Below, piece by piece: positions 8,635-18,558 of a stretch of 64,000 nucleotides of DNA; positions within the stretch are counted from its first letter, which is position 1, and every line of letters starts with the position of its first letter. Below the pieces are notes generated by a model. It saw only the letters and a program-made list of their open reading frames with translations. It was not told the DNA's origin and searched no databases. The position numbers were made by a program, and so were the translations under genes. The DNA is from Angomonas deanei (taxonomy: Eukaryota; Euglenozoa; Kinetoplastea; Trypanosomatida; Trypanosomatidae): positions 1,240,001-1,304,000 of the forward strand of contig LR877145.1 of the NCBI GenBank assembly GCA_903995115.1, given 5' to 3'.

Positions 8635-10685
8635 TTAGGCGAAGAGGTCATCCAGATTGTTTTTCGTGGGTGAAGGGGCGCCTGTCAGGTGGGCATTACT
8701 ATTACCGGCGGCGGTGGGGGAGTTGTCCCCGCTGGTGCCCACGAACAAATCATCTAACGCAGCGGGTGCCTTCCCCTGTAAATCACCGCTCTTCGGTGGG
8801 GACCCCGTGGACCCGTCGCCCTCCTGCTCCTCCATCCCCTCATCATCCTCCTCGTCCTCGTCTAACTCGCTCTCCGGCAGACCGTACGGTGGGAGGAAGG
8901 ACTGATAGGGTCTACCGAACACCACCGCCGCCGTGTTGATGGACTTCTTCAAGTCCGCCATCGTCATGGCATCGCTAAAAGTGTGGTCCACGTTAATGGG
9001 GGCGTCTGACCGTGGACGATCGCCTTCATGCTGGAGACCCCAATTCCTTTACTGAGCAGCCGCCAGTAGGCAAAGGCGCGGTCCCTCACGTCGGGGTCGG
9101 TGCTCTGTTGGGTGATGGTTTCTAACACGCTGTTCAGCGTCGGCTGCATCTTCTGCGGCTCCCGGATGAACATTTTAATCACCGCCGAGAGCACCGCCAG
9201 TTGTACCGACGTCTCGTGGGACATGAGAGAGTCAATAAACCGCTGCAGAATGGCGTCCCCATTCTCCACATAGTCACAGTACTCCCCTAACATCCAGATC
9301 AGGGACACCTTCGCCTCCTCCTCGACGACATTGTCAGCGCCAAAGTCCTTAATAAGAGGGTCTAACAGGAGTAGCTCCGGGTACTTGCGGACAATGTTCT
9401 TGGCAGCAGTGATCACCTCGGGGAGCAGCTCCGGACGGAGCTCCACCAGCTGCATGAGCAAATCCGCACACTCCGGGGCCACACTCTCCACCTTGATCGC
9501 CAGCGACGCAATCGTGCGCACCACCTCCTCGACAAACCGCTGGTCCACCTCCGTGCTGTACTCGGTGAACTCCTTAATCACATCCGGTGCGGTCGACGGG
9601 GTCACCAACTTGAGCAGCAAGTACAGCTTCTCCAGCTTGACGTAGGTGGGGTCGTTGAAGCGGACATAAAAGGCGTCGAGGTTGCTACGCATAATGTTGG
9701 GAAAGATGACCAGCAGGGCGTGGATATTCTTGCACAGGACAAAGACCGTTTCGGCATCGGAGTGAGCCAGCGTTAGGATGGCGGAGTTGATACGCGACGT
9801 GAAGCGTTCCACCGAGTTGGGGTCACACTTATTGGCCACATTCGCAATCACCTTAATACCGCCCATCACCACTGCCGGGTTGGTGTGGTTCAGTCGGGAG
9901 ATCACCCTAGACACGAGCTCCTCCGCCGCCTCCTGCTCCTGCGGGCGGTAGGTGGCGAGTACCTCTAGAATATACTGTTGTCCCCACTCGTTACACTCTG
10001 CTAACTGTAATAACATGCGGTTCATCCACTCCACCTTCATCTCAATCACCAGTGGCCCATAGTCGTTCACCTCCGCCACAATCGCGGCGGCGTTACCCGA
10101 CACGGAGGGATTCGGGTCTTTCAGCAGCTTGATCAGCTCGTTGGCAAACTTTTGATCGTAGAAGAGGTCCATGTTGTGGTGGAAGAGTTTCCCCAAGCCA
10201 ATCGCGGCCGTCTTGCGAACGTAGGGGTCGCTGTCCACGACGGCCCGTCGTAGCGGCTCTAAGGTGTACTCGAGCACATCGTCTACCCGAATGCACAACA
10301 TCGTGCGCACCGCTAGTCCACGGACCAGCGGCGAGGTGTTGGAGCAATCCTGCAGAAAGGTGTTGACCGCTAAAAGTGCCTTATCCGGCTGCAGACGGGC
10401 CATGTTCAGAATGTACAGATACACCAGTTTCTTCAGCTCTAGATTGGTGGTCTGGCCTAGTTTCACCACATCTACAAAGAGCATGCTGACGTCTCGCCCC
10501 ATGGTGATGCTGGCGATAATCCGCTTCACCGCACTGCGCTGTCGCGGGACCTCGGAGCTGTTCAGATCCTGATGCAGCTCTGCCGTCTCTCCTCGGCGCA
10601 TGGTCCCAAAGTACTTGGTGCCCCCAGCGCCCCGCTTCAGCGTCTTGCGAAGCTTCTCCTCCGCTTTACGAATGAGTGCCTCCAT
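8635..10685 (-). CDS. Beta-adaptin (AP complex large subunit), trunk plus short acidic tail; read in two frames
   Basis: From the ATG at 10683-10685 about 560 residues show the alpha-solenoid trunk of beta-adaptins, including a SDPYVRKTAA motif early and DPDVRDRAFAYWRLLS near the end of the trunk. Beta-adaptin is a large chain of clathrin-associated AP complexes that sort cargo in trafficking. The first frame stops at 8964, but the frame that continues the family sequence (INVDHTFSDA...) runs from about 8999 to 8635. The switch lies at a run of five C (minus strand); one more C would join them. The combined product is about 680 residues and ends in an acidic tail with two LDDLF motifs, without an appendage (ear) domain. 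AP-1, AP-2 or AP-4 assignment is open. Confidence 0.85.
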
Positions 10686-10910
10686 TCTGAGAAAACACTA
10701 TTGTGTGTATATCAAACTATATACCCTTTTGAATACCACGAAAGTAGAAGAAGAAAAAAAAATGAGAATACTACGCAAATGAGAGTGTTATAATAGGCAA
10801 AAAGGAACATTTGCAATGGCCATCCAAAAACAAGAAAATAAAAGTTATTCACAAAACATTTACCATGTTATATATTTATATATATACTTTCTGTCATTTT
10901 TATGTTTCTT

Positions 10911-12549
10911 TCACTCTATCGATTCTTTGATCAACTTCAAGAATAATGCACAGCTCGCCTCTGCGGTTGATCCGTTAAACTTGAGCGTGTAATTCTCATG
11001 AGCCCCTGTTGCCGAGGGAATGAGAAACACCATCATCTTTGGCTTCTCCACCCGGATCATAAAGGATCCCTTGGTCACCAGCGCGTTGAGACTATACCCG
11101 TCGCGGACCAGCAGTCTATAATGGTAGCCAGCCGACGCATCCCCCTCTACCTTCTCCTGTCGCTTGAACTTTGCCTCACCCACGCAAATCTCCTTCCACT
11201 CCCCCTCCCGCAGCACGTAGAGCTTCACGGGTGAGACGGCCAGCACCTCCCCACTGGAGGGCGCCACCTCCATCGGTAGCGGGGCCAGCTTGGCTTCGTC
11301 GTCCTTGCTCTGCCCCTCCTCACCAGGGGCGGACTGCTCTGTCGCCTTCTTGCGCGACTCTGCAAACGAGGAGGCGGCGGAGGTGAAGGAGGTGCTATTG
11401 CCAAACAATGGGGCGCCGCTTTTCTTGGACTCTTCCTTCTTCTCCGTTCCGGCGAAGGAAAACGGGCCGGCACCCACGGGGGCGGGGTTACCAAAGGTGA
11501 AGACTGGTTTTTCCCCGGGTGGGGCGGTGGTGACCCCGGAGGAGGTGCCAAAGCTGCGGGGCGCTTCTGTGGAGGGCAGAGCCGCTCTGTCAAGGCCACT
11601 ACCCGAAGCCGCTACCCCCGGGGGCGGGTGCACTGTTAGGGGCTGGGGGCGCTGTGCCAAAGCCGCCGAAACTCGGGGCACTGTTAGGGGCTGGGGGCGC
11701 TGTGCCAAAGCCGCCGAAACTCGGGGCACTGTTAGGGGCTGGGGGCGCTGTGCCAAAGCCGCCGAAACTCGGGGCACTGTTGGGGGCTTGGGGCGCTGTG
11801 CCAAAGCCGCCAAAACTCGGGGCACTGTTGGGGGCTGGGGGCGCTGTGCCAAAGCCACCGAAACTCGGGGCACTGTTGGGGGCTTGTGGCGCTGTGCCAA
11901 AGCCGCCAAAACTCGGGGCACTGTTGGGGGCCGGGGGCGCTGTGCCAAAGCCGCCGAAACTCGAGGCACTGTTGGGGGCTGGGGGCGCTGTGCCAAAGCT
12001 GCCGAAACACGGGGCACTGTTGGGGGCCGGGGGCGCTGTGCCAAAAGCGGGTGGGTTTTCCGAGGGTGGGGCGGCCGTGTCTCGAGAAGCGTCCACCTTA
12101 GGGGCCGGCTTCTCTTCCTTCTTTTCGGCGGTAGTGTTATCATCCTTCTTGTCGGTGTCGGTGGTCTCATCCTTCTTGTCGGTGTCGGTGGTCTCATCCT
12201 TCTTGTCGGTGTCGGTGGTCTCATCCTTCTTCTCATCGGTGGCGGTCGGTAGTGTCGTGGTACCGAAGGCGGGCGCGGCTTTGGCGGTGTCCGCGGACGG
12301 AGATGGCGCCTCCGGGGCATCCTTATCGTCCTTCTTTTCCTCCGTGGAATCGTCGGCCTTGGGTCGCATGTGAGAAAAGAAACCCTTGTTCGTCAGCTCT
12401 GACTGACCACCGGCGGGGCGCACCACCTTCACAATGCGTCGCTTCGCCAGTACTTCGGCGGGGGCCGTTTTCTGGACACTGTTCTCCACTAAATTGCGCT
12501 CATCACCGGAGGAGTACTCCTCCTCGTCGTCACGGGTCCGTCGGGACAT
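10911..12549 (-). CDS. FG-repeat nucleoporin with C-terminal Ran-binding domain (Nup50/Nup2-like); read in two frames
   Basis: The first frame (12549 to 11599) starts MSRRTRDDEEE, resembling the N-terminus of Nup50/Nup2 proteins, then has three KKDETTDTD repeats and nine 16-residue FG repeats (FGTAPPAPNS type). It stops at 11599-11601. The other frame continues to 10911 with more FG and GN-type spacers, an acidic hinge, and a RanBP1-like domain of about 115 residues (VKLYVLREGEWKE... to ...LFLKLIKESIE). Nup50/Nup2 proteins act at the nuclear basket with importin alpha and Ran. The frames meet at a C5G5 run; removing one base would join them. Total length is about 545 residues. RanBP1-domain call is strong; nucleoporin class is inferred. 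Confidence 0.8.
11630..12050 (-). repeat. 48-bp tandem repeat coding nine FG units
   Basis: Nine near-identical 48-base units, each coding a 16-residue block FG-x-FGTAP[PQ]APNSAP[S]. Differences between units are few (PP or PQ, P or S, G or S), so the array is young or kept uniform by recombination. It makes the disordered FG mesh of the nucleoporin. Confidence 0.9.
12145..12234 (-). repeat. 27-bp tandem repeat coding three KKDETTDTD units
   Basis: Three perfect or nearly perfect 27-base units in the N-terminal part of the nucleoporin gene, coding a charged Lys/Asp/Thr block; a fourth, altered unit follows (KKDDNTTAE). Confidence 0.85.
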
Positions 12550-12733
12550 TTTGTTTTGTGTGGTTCTGAATGATTCTGGGAAAGGGGAAAAGGGAAAAAT
12601 GACACGATAGAATGGGAATCACAACGAGTTTATTTTCGCCTCAAGTTCATGCCATAAAAAGAAGAAGAAAAACAATAGTTAGAGTCGTAAAATTAGTATT
12701 ATACATGATCTTCCCACTTATTCTCCGAAAGTG

Positions 12734-13819
12734 CTACTTCTTTTTCGAGTTCGCCGTCTCTGTTTTGTCAAACCCCACTCTTAACAAAGAGTCTAGCACA
12801 CTGTCGGGGGTCGTCCCACCAAAGAAGAACGTCTCGCCAGACTCACTGCAAGCCGTTGCGCTGCTATTCGCCCGACAAGAAAGGAAACTCAGATGGGAAG
12901 AGGGAATCTTCACCACCCCCACCCGCATGTCCGCCAGCTGTAGTTTGATGAGGTGCAGACCACAGGTCCCCTCCAGGAAGAGGAGCAGACTATTCTCCTT
13001 CAAGCAGGCCGCTACCCCACGCTGCGGGGCAGGAAGGACCCCTTGGGTGGGGGCGCAGACCCATCGATTCTGGTTTTCCTTCATATAAAAGGTGTACACC
13101 TCATTGCAGCTGCAGTCGACACCACCGAACACGTACAGGGCGTACTGCGAGGGGTCAAAGACGACCGCCATCCCCCGCCGTGGGGAAGGTGCCATCCCTT
13201 GGGCGGGGACCACCTCCTCCCAGACGGCCTCCTGCGTCGCTAACGTCGCCGTCACCCACAGCCGCCACACCTCACGCCGGTGCCGCTGGCCGTCAAACCC
13301 ACCGAACAGATAGAGGACCTCCTCCGTCTCCCCTGTCACCGGGTGGACCGCCTTCCCTGTGGTGAGGGAGTGCCCTATCCTAGGGGTGGGGGTGGCCTGG
13401 GGGCACTCTTGATAGGTACCATAGGCGGGAAGGAAGGTCCACTCCAGCACGTCACTCTCATTGTACTTTTTGCGCTGCAGCAGCCACAGCTTGTCGCTCA
13501 GGCCGTGCTGTGTGGAGCCACCAAAGACCAGCACACAGCCGCCCGCCGTCACGGCAGACTGCGCCTCGGAGAGCGGCACCGGTAAGTCGGGCAGTCGCCG
13601 CCACTGGAACGAGGCACGGTCCCACTCCAGCACCTGTGCCAGCGGGGCCGCCTCCTTCCTGTCCCAGCCCCCAATCACGAGCAGCGATTCCTTCCCACAG
13701 CAGAGGGTCGCGTGCAGTGGGTGTGGTACCGTCGGCTGCCGGTGCGGGTAGACCGTGCCTGCCTTACTGCCCTCCTCCTCCCACTCCTGCACCGTGAAGG
13801 TGGTGTAGACCGTGTCCAT
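12734..13819 (-). CDS. Kelch-repeat (beta-propeller) protein
   Basis: A 361-residue protein with several kelch motifs: a VIGGWD near residue 50, VLVFGGST near 100, LYLFGGFDG near 170, LYVFGGVD near 230 and a last FFFGG near 335. Each is followed by the usual aromatic residues (W in EWDRASFQWRRLP). Kelch repeats fold into a propeller used for protein binding; no additional domain (BTB, F-box, phosphatase) is seen, so the partner and pathway are unknown. Start is the ATG at 13817-13819. The upstream region is the longest spacer of the directional cluster. Confidence 0.85.
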   Translation of the reverse strand: MDTVYTTFTVQEWEEEGSKAGTVYPHRQPTVPHPLHATLCCGKESLLVIGGWDRKEAAPLAQVLEWDRASFQWRRLPDLPVPLSEAQSAVTAGGCVLVFGGSTQHGLSDKLWLLQRKKYNESDVLEWTFLPAYGTYQECPQATPTPRIGHSLTTGKAVHPVTGETEEVLYLFGGFDGQRHRREVWRLWVTATLATQEAVWEEVVPAQGMAPSPRRGMAVVFDPSQYALYVFGGVDCSCNEVYTFYMKENQNRWVCAPTQGVLPAPQRGVAACLKENSLLLFLEGTCGLHLIKLQLADMRVGVVKIPSSHLSFLSCRANSSATACSESGETFFFGGTTPDSVLDSLLRVGFDKTETANSKKK

Positions 13820-15727
13820 CTATACGATATACACTAGAGATTTGTACTTGAGAGAATAAAAAACAAAAAATAGCAGAGAGAATGAGAAAATAGTGTGCGA
13901 AATCTAATTATTATTATTATTATTACTCGACTCGCTGGCAAATAGGGCGTTGCAACGCTAAAAGAAGAATCAATCAAATACGTTTGTCAAAATAAGGGAA
14001 TAAAAATCACCAACAAAACAAAATTAAAAAAAAAATGGGGAAAAAAAGCAAAAATGTTTCAAAAACAAGCCTATACAAGAAAAAAAAAAAAATCAGCATT
14101 CATTGAAAATCACACGCACACACACGAAAAAAAAAAAAAAAAAGGGAACAATCAAAATAATTTAAAAAAAAAAAAAGCATCTTTTTTAAGCTGTTCATTA
14201 CAATACATAAAGATTAAAAAGTGTCGCTAAGCTCACTTTTCATATAGAACAAACACGTTGTTGTTTTTTCTTTCTCGTTAGAGTAGTTTTTCGTTTTTTT
14301 TTTTTATGTATGTCATTTTTGTTTATTTTGTTCACAACCTGCTAAACTGAAACGTTTAGACAGTTTTTTTTTTTTTTTTTGTTATATAAATTTTCACGAT
14401 CATTTACATTTTTTTTGACGGGCTCTTCAGAGAACGCAAAACCTACAGACTTAGAAAATTGGAAACAAACAAACAAAAACAAACAAAAAAAAAAAAAAAG
14501 GCCGTAAATGGCAGTCGTGTTGTAGGAGGATTTCCGAAGATGAACATTCTTTTTTTTCTTCAACGAAAAATGTATTGGGTAACCAAAATAACAAAAAAAA
14601 AAAAAAAAAGCAAAACAGGGAATACAAACAAAAACAAAAAAATGTATGTTTATAAATCCGTATATAAGGGGGTGGATGTAAGGTGGTCAGCATGGATGTA
14701 TATAATATATATATAAAAGTGCCTTTGGACAATTTTTTTTTGTCCATTTCCATATGTTTTGCTTTTTCAATTTTTTTTTTTTTATTTATTTATTTTATTG
14801 GTTTGTTATTGTGATGTTTCATTCTTCGTCATATTGTAATTATTATTTTCAGTTTTTCTTTCCCTCTTTGTTCACTTTTTTTTTTTTTTTGTGAACGATT
14901 CATTATAGAACAATTATTTTTTAAAAAAAGAAATGTTCCTTTTTTTTTCCCCCGGAAACGCACACGAGAATAATAATAAGTAATAACAATTATAATAATA
15001 ATAAAAGAGAAAAAAAAAAAAGGTGGAAGCACTTATCAGCAAAAAAAAAAAAAAAAAGTACATCCTAAAATAAACAGAAAAAACGGAGTGTTTCATAGAA
15101 TTCTTTATCCACTGAAGTTAGCAGTAAAGAAAGAATCCCTATTCCCAAAAAAAAAAAAAAAACAGAAAAAAAGAAAACAGAATCAGAACAACAATTAGTA
15201 TAAAAGCATAGGTATAGATACTCCGCGTAGTGGGAGAGGGGAGAGCGCTTATTTTTGCTTTTAATATTCATTTTTAAAAAAAAAAAAATTTGTCGTCTGA
15301 AATCTGTTTTCGTGGCAATTATATATAAAAAAGAAAACAAAAAAAAAGGGGGAAAAAAAACACGATGGTAAGGAAAGGGAACGAAATGCAAAAAATTGGG
15401 GTCATACAAGCATACGATGGGAAAAACAAAAAAACGCAGTACAGTCGGACGGAATAAAGCCAAATGGGGTACAAGTGCTTGCGGCGTACAGTTATGAAAG
15501 AAGGCTAAAAAAAATTCCTGTTTCTTTCATTTTTTTTTTTTTTACGATATAGCGGAAATACAACAAAATAGCAGCGGCTTGACCTTTTAGGAATAAACGT
15601 AAAACTTGTTCTTTTCTTTTCTTAATTCTCTTCCTCACTAAAATACAAAACAGAAAAAAAAAAAAAAAAGCACAGCAAGAAAGAAAAACACAAAGCATGT
15701 CTCCTTTTTTTCTTCTTCCTTCCCGTC
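13820..15727. other. 1.9-kb low-complexity intergenic region
   Basis: Very AT-rich stretch with more than a dozen A or T runs of 10-18 bases, an ATT microsatellite at about 13906-13925, and a CA-rich patch at about 14110-14125. Open frames here are only poly-Lys/poly-Phe artefacts of the homopolymers. I see no gene, tRNA or promoter motif. It is far longer than the other spacers of the cluster, most of which are 150-500 bases. Confidence 0.6.
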
Positions 15728-16468
15728 TTAGGACTGGAGAAGGGTAGACAGTCGGGCACAGTGCTGCTGCGGTCCCCGCCAGTGAAGGGGCGCGGTGGTC
15801 TCCTCCATGCGGCCAAGACAGTAACACTGAATACTATCCCCCTCGTCAGTAGGGACATGCTGTTTCTGGGCCAGCTGGGCCCTAGCGAGGCACTCGGAGA
15901 TGGACAGCGAGGGGTACCGCCGGCGGGTGTCGACCACCTCTCGCAGCAAGTGCAGCACAGAGAGTAGGGTGGTGTCCTCGAGCTCACCGCCGGTGTAATC
16001 CTCCACCAGCACGCCGTTCCCTTCAAAGCCACGGATACAGTCGGGGGTGTTCTCAAAGATAATAATGGAGTCCAGGTCGCGTCCGAGGAGGTGCAGATCC
16101 TTCACGTTGGTGTGTGTGCACCACGTGGGGTGTCGGCAGATGAGGTGGTCCACCGCCTTGGCGGCGTCAATCTGGTGAATGACGGCATCGGCGTAGTGAT
16201 GTACGGCCCTCGTCCACACCACCGTCTCGCAGTGGGCGGCCAGGAACTCGAGCAGCTCCTGGATGTGGGGGCGGACGTAGAGGGCATTCTCCCTGCCGTA
16301 GATGAGCGTCTCGTCGAGGTCGAGGACGACGGTGAGACAGTCGCCCAACATGGGGGACTTGGGGGGAATGAGAAAGGCGTCGTTGGTGTCGGCTACCATA
16401 AAGTCATCCGAGTTGGCAATGTACTCGTCTCGGAAGCTGGCCCCTCTTATTTTCTGGGAAAAGGGCAT
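15728..16468 (-). CDS. FCP1/NIF (small CTD phosphatase-like) HAD-family phosphatase
   Basis: A 246-residue protein with the catalytic HAD signature VVLDLDETLIYG at about residues 47-58; the first Asp is the nucleophile and the second the general acid. The second motif follows in TVVWTRA, and a later ENTPDCIRGFEGN...VEDYTGG segment matches the family's FENTP-type and D-rich motifs. Members dephosphorylate serine residues, classically on the RNA polymerase II C-terminal domain, though kinetoplastid Pol II lacks canonical heptads, so the substrate here is open. About 50 residues of polar N-terminus precede the domain. Start is the ATG at 16466-16468. Family call is secure. Confidence 0.9.
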   Translation of the reverse strand: MPFSQKIRGASFRDEYIANSDDFMVADTNDAFLIPPKSPMLGDCLTVVLDLDETLIYGRENALYVRPHIQELLEFLAAHCETVVWTRAVHHYADAVIHQIDAAKAVDHLICRHPTWCTHTNVKDLHLLGRDLDSIIIFENTPDCIRGFEGNGVLVEDYTGGELEDTTLLSVLHLLREVVDTRRRYPSLSISECLARAQLAQKQHVPTDEGDSIQCYCLGRMEETTAPLHWRGPQQHCARLSTLLQS

Positions 16469-16981
16469 TTGGGGGGATCGAGTAAAAGATATATTTATAT
16501 ATAGAAAAATATATAAATAAAAAAACGAATTGATTATACAAAAAAAATGAAAGGGGATTTTAAAAAAGCAAAAAAATCACGGCGGCGAGGAAACTAACTT
16601 AAACGTTCTTTACTAGACGGTAATATCCTGCGGGGAGTGAATTTTTTTCTGTCTGTTTTGTTTTGATTGCCTTTCTTCTTTCAAAAGGGCAACAACAACG
16701 AAAAAAAAAAAAAAACGAATGGTCCTGTTCAATATAACTAACGAAAATTAAAATAAAAAACAAAACAAAAATTGGAACAGTAATAAAAAAGAAACTAGAA
16801 AAAACAAAACAAAACAAAAAGATTTCTTGAATAGCTTAATTCTATGAGACAAAAAAGAGAGAAAAGAGGGGAGAAGAAATATGAAATTCATCACTTGTTA
16901 GTCGCACTATAAATTTATACCAGCGCACACCAATGAAAAATAACAATAATAATAATAATAAAACGCATTGACGTACCGTGC
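16469..16981. other. Intergenic spacer with microsatellite
   Basis: About 510 AT-rich bases with no gene seen. It has TA-rich sequence near 16490-16515 and an AAT repeat at about 16943-16962, plus A runs around 16700. It should hold the processing signals between the SET/MYND gene and the phosphatase gene. Confidence 0.5.
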
Positions 16982-18274
16982 CTACGACTCTTCCTCCTCC
17001 GCTTCCTCCACGCACGTCGGGCAGCCACACTCAAAAAAGTAGTGTTCGTAGAGGTGTTGCTGTCGGGTCAGATACGGCATCGTCTCCTCAATATAACTAA
17101 TACACAGCTCCTCCCCTTTGTTAATATCGCGCAAGGCCGTCACGTGGAGGGTTTCATCATTGGTGTAGCTGTAGGAGACTTGCAAGTTGGGGTCGCAGGA
17201 ATGGTTAAACAGACACCCCGCGGCGTAGATCCCCTGACCCCGGGTGCCGGTCTCTAGCTGGTCTAGCGTCTCTTTCCCTGCCACCTGTGTCACCAGTGCG
17301 GTCCACTCCGCCAGCATGGCCTCCCCGCCGGGTACGTTGGAGAGGGCTGTCTCCAGCTGCTCGTAGCTGCAAGGGGGACTGCGGTCCTGCGAGTTAAGCA
17401 GTACGGCTCCCATCACCTCAGAGACACGGCTAGGCGTAAAGAAGGTGCGCTCCTCTTCCGTCATGGCCAGCATACCGTGCAGCAGTTCTGCGAATAGGGT
17501 CACCAGTTGCGTCTTGGTGCGGTCTGGTGTGCGGGCCTTCTTTACCCCAGGCAGCTGCGAAGGGTCCTCCTTGGTCTGCTTATAAAAGGCTAACATCTCC
17601 TCCCGTGTGTCAATGACCTTCTCCACTAGCAAATAGGCAAAATGAAACTTTTCCAGCGGTAGTTTGATGAGTTGGGCGAAGGGGGAAAAGGCATCCGTCA
17701 TGTTCAGCTGACCCAGCCGGTGACGCGCTATCACCTGCGTCACAATCCGTAGCGTGAGGGTGACGGTATCGCTGTAGTCTACCCCGTCCTGCTCCCACTC
17801 CACCTCGAACAGTCTGTCATAGGCCGCCCGTTGCGCCTCGTTCATGAAGCCGTGGCACAGGACCGCGTGGTGGTGCTCCCAGGCGCTATCCCGGCACCGC
17901 GCACTGCAGTACAGCTCCCCACAGCCCTCCTTGTAATACCGGCACGGTGCGGGCTCCACGGGCTCAATGAGGTTGGCAAAGGGAAGGCACTTGGCGAGCT
18001 TACTGGACCCTGTGGCCCGGTGCGCATGGACCACGGTGGACTCCAAGTCCCTCAGGCAGTAGGCGCAGATACGCAGTCCATTCTGCATACCGTCAAAGTT
18101 TTGGGCACAGCACAAGGCGGTCTCCACGTGGACGGTTTCTCCCTCCTCAATGTCACGGGTGGCCACGACGCCTTTTCCTTTGAGTGGATCCGTCACAATC
18201 TCCATCGGAGAACCACGAAGGAGCGTCTTGTAAAACGCCTCGTCGTAGGACCAGGTTGGGATGCACTTGGCCAT
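16982..18274 (-). CDS. SET-domain protein with MYND-type zinc finger (SMYD-like methyltransferase)
   Basis: A 430-residue protein. The split SET domain begins with GKGVVATRDIEEGE at about 33-46. A cysteine/histidine-rich insert at about 70-145 (CAYC...CGELYCSARC...H..LC) is the MYND-type finger. The core SET motifs follow late: GCLFNHSCDPN at about 355-366 and INKGEELCISY at about 385-395. The post-SET cysteines (CGCPTC) end the domain before an acidic tail. SMYD proteins methylate lysine on histones and other proteins using S-adenosylmethionine. Motif residues needed for activity (NHS, the GEE...Y tyrosine) are present, so it is likely active. Substrate unknown. Confidence 0.9.
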   Translation of the reverse strand: MAKCIPTWSYDEAFYKTLLRGSPMEIVTDPLKGKGVVATRDIEEGETVHVETALCCAQNFDGMQNGLRICAYCLRDLESTVVHAHRATGSSKLAKCLPFANLIEPVEPAPCRYYKEGCGELYCSARCRDSAWEHHHAVLCHGFMNEAQRAAYDRLFEVEWEQDGVDYSDTVTLTLRIVTQVIARHRLGQLNMTDAFSPFAQLIKLPLEKFHFAYLLVEKVIDTREEMLAFYKQTKEDPSQLPGVKKARTPDRTKTQLVTLFAELLHGMLAMTEEERTFFTPSRVSEVMGAVLLNSQDRSPPCSYEQLETALSNVPGGEAMLAEWTALVTQVAGKETLDQLETGTRGQGIYAAGCLFNHSCDPNLQVSYSYTNDETLHVTALRDINKGEELCISYIEETMPYLTRQQHLYEHYFFECGCPTCVEEAEEEES

Positions 18275-18558
18275 GGACGAATGAAAAACAAAATGGGGAT
18301 TATGATTTAAAAAAAAAAAAAAAATCTATCGAACAATGATCTAGTGAGTGCTACGAATGGGAAATCCCTTTCCACGTTTACAGCTTATTTAGAGAAAAGG
18401 GGGGAAAAAAAAAAAACGGGTGGATGTTGGGACGGAGGTGTGTTTTTTCACATTGACATCTCAAAAATGAAACGACAATAAATATCCGTCTTTTTGTTTT
18501 TTAATCGCTTCATTCAGCAGTTACACACCACAAACAAAAAACAAATCCATAGCGGGTT

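Noticed and set aside
11290-12373. Long plus-strand frames across the FG repeats
   Set aside because: Antisense to the nucleoporin; the 48-base period is a multiple of three so several frames stay open without coding meaning.
15065-15463. Phe/Leu-rich minus-strand frame in the long spacer
   Set aside because: Made of poly-T tracts; composition unlike any gene in the window.
13820-15727. Homopolymer-rich stretches considered as retroposon tails
   Set aside because: No element body, no target-site duplications and A/T runs occur in almost every spacer here, fitting splice-acceptor tracts.
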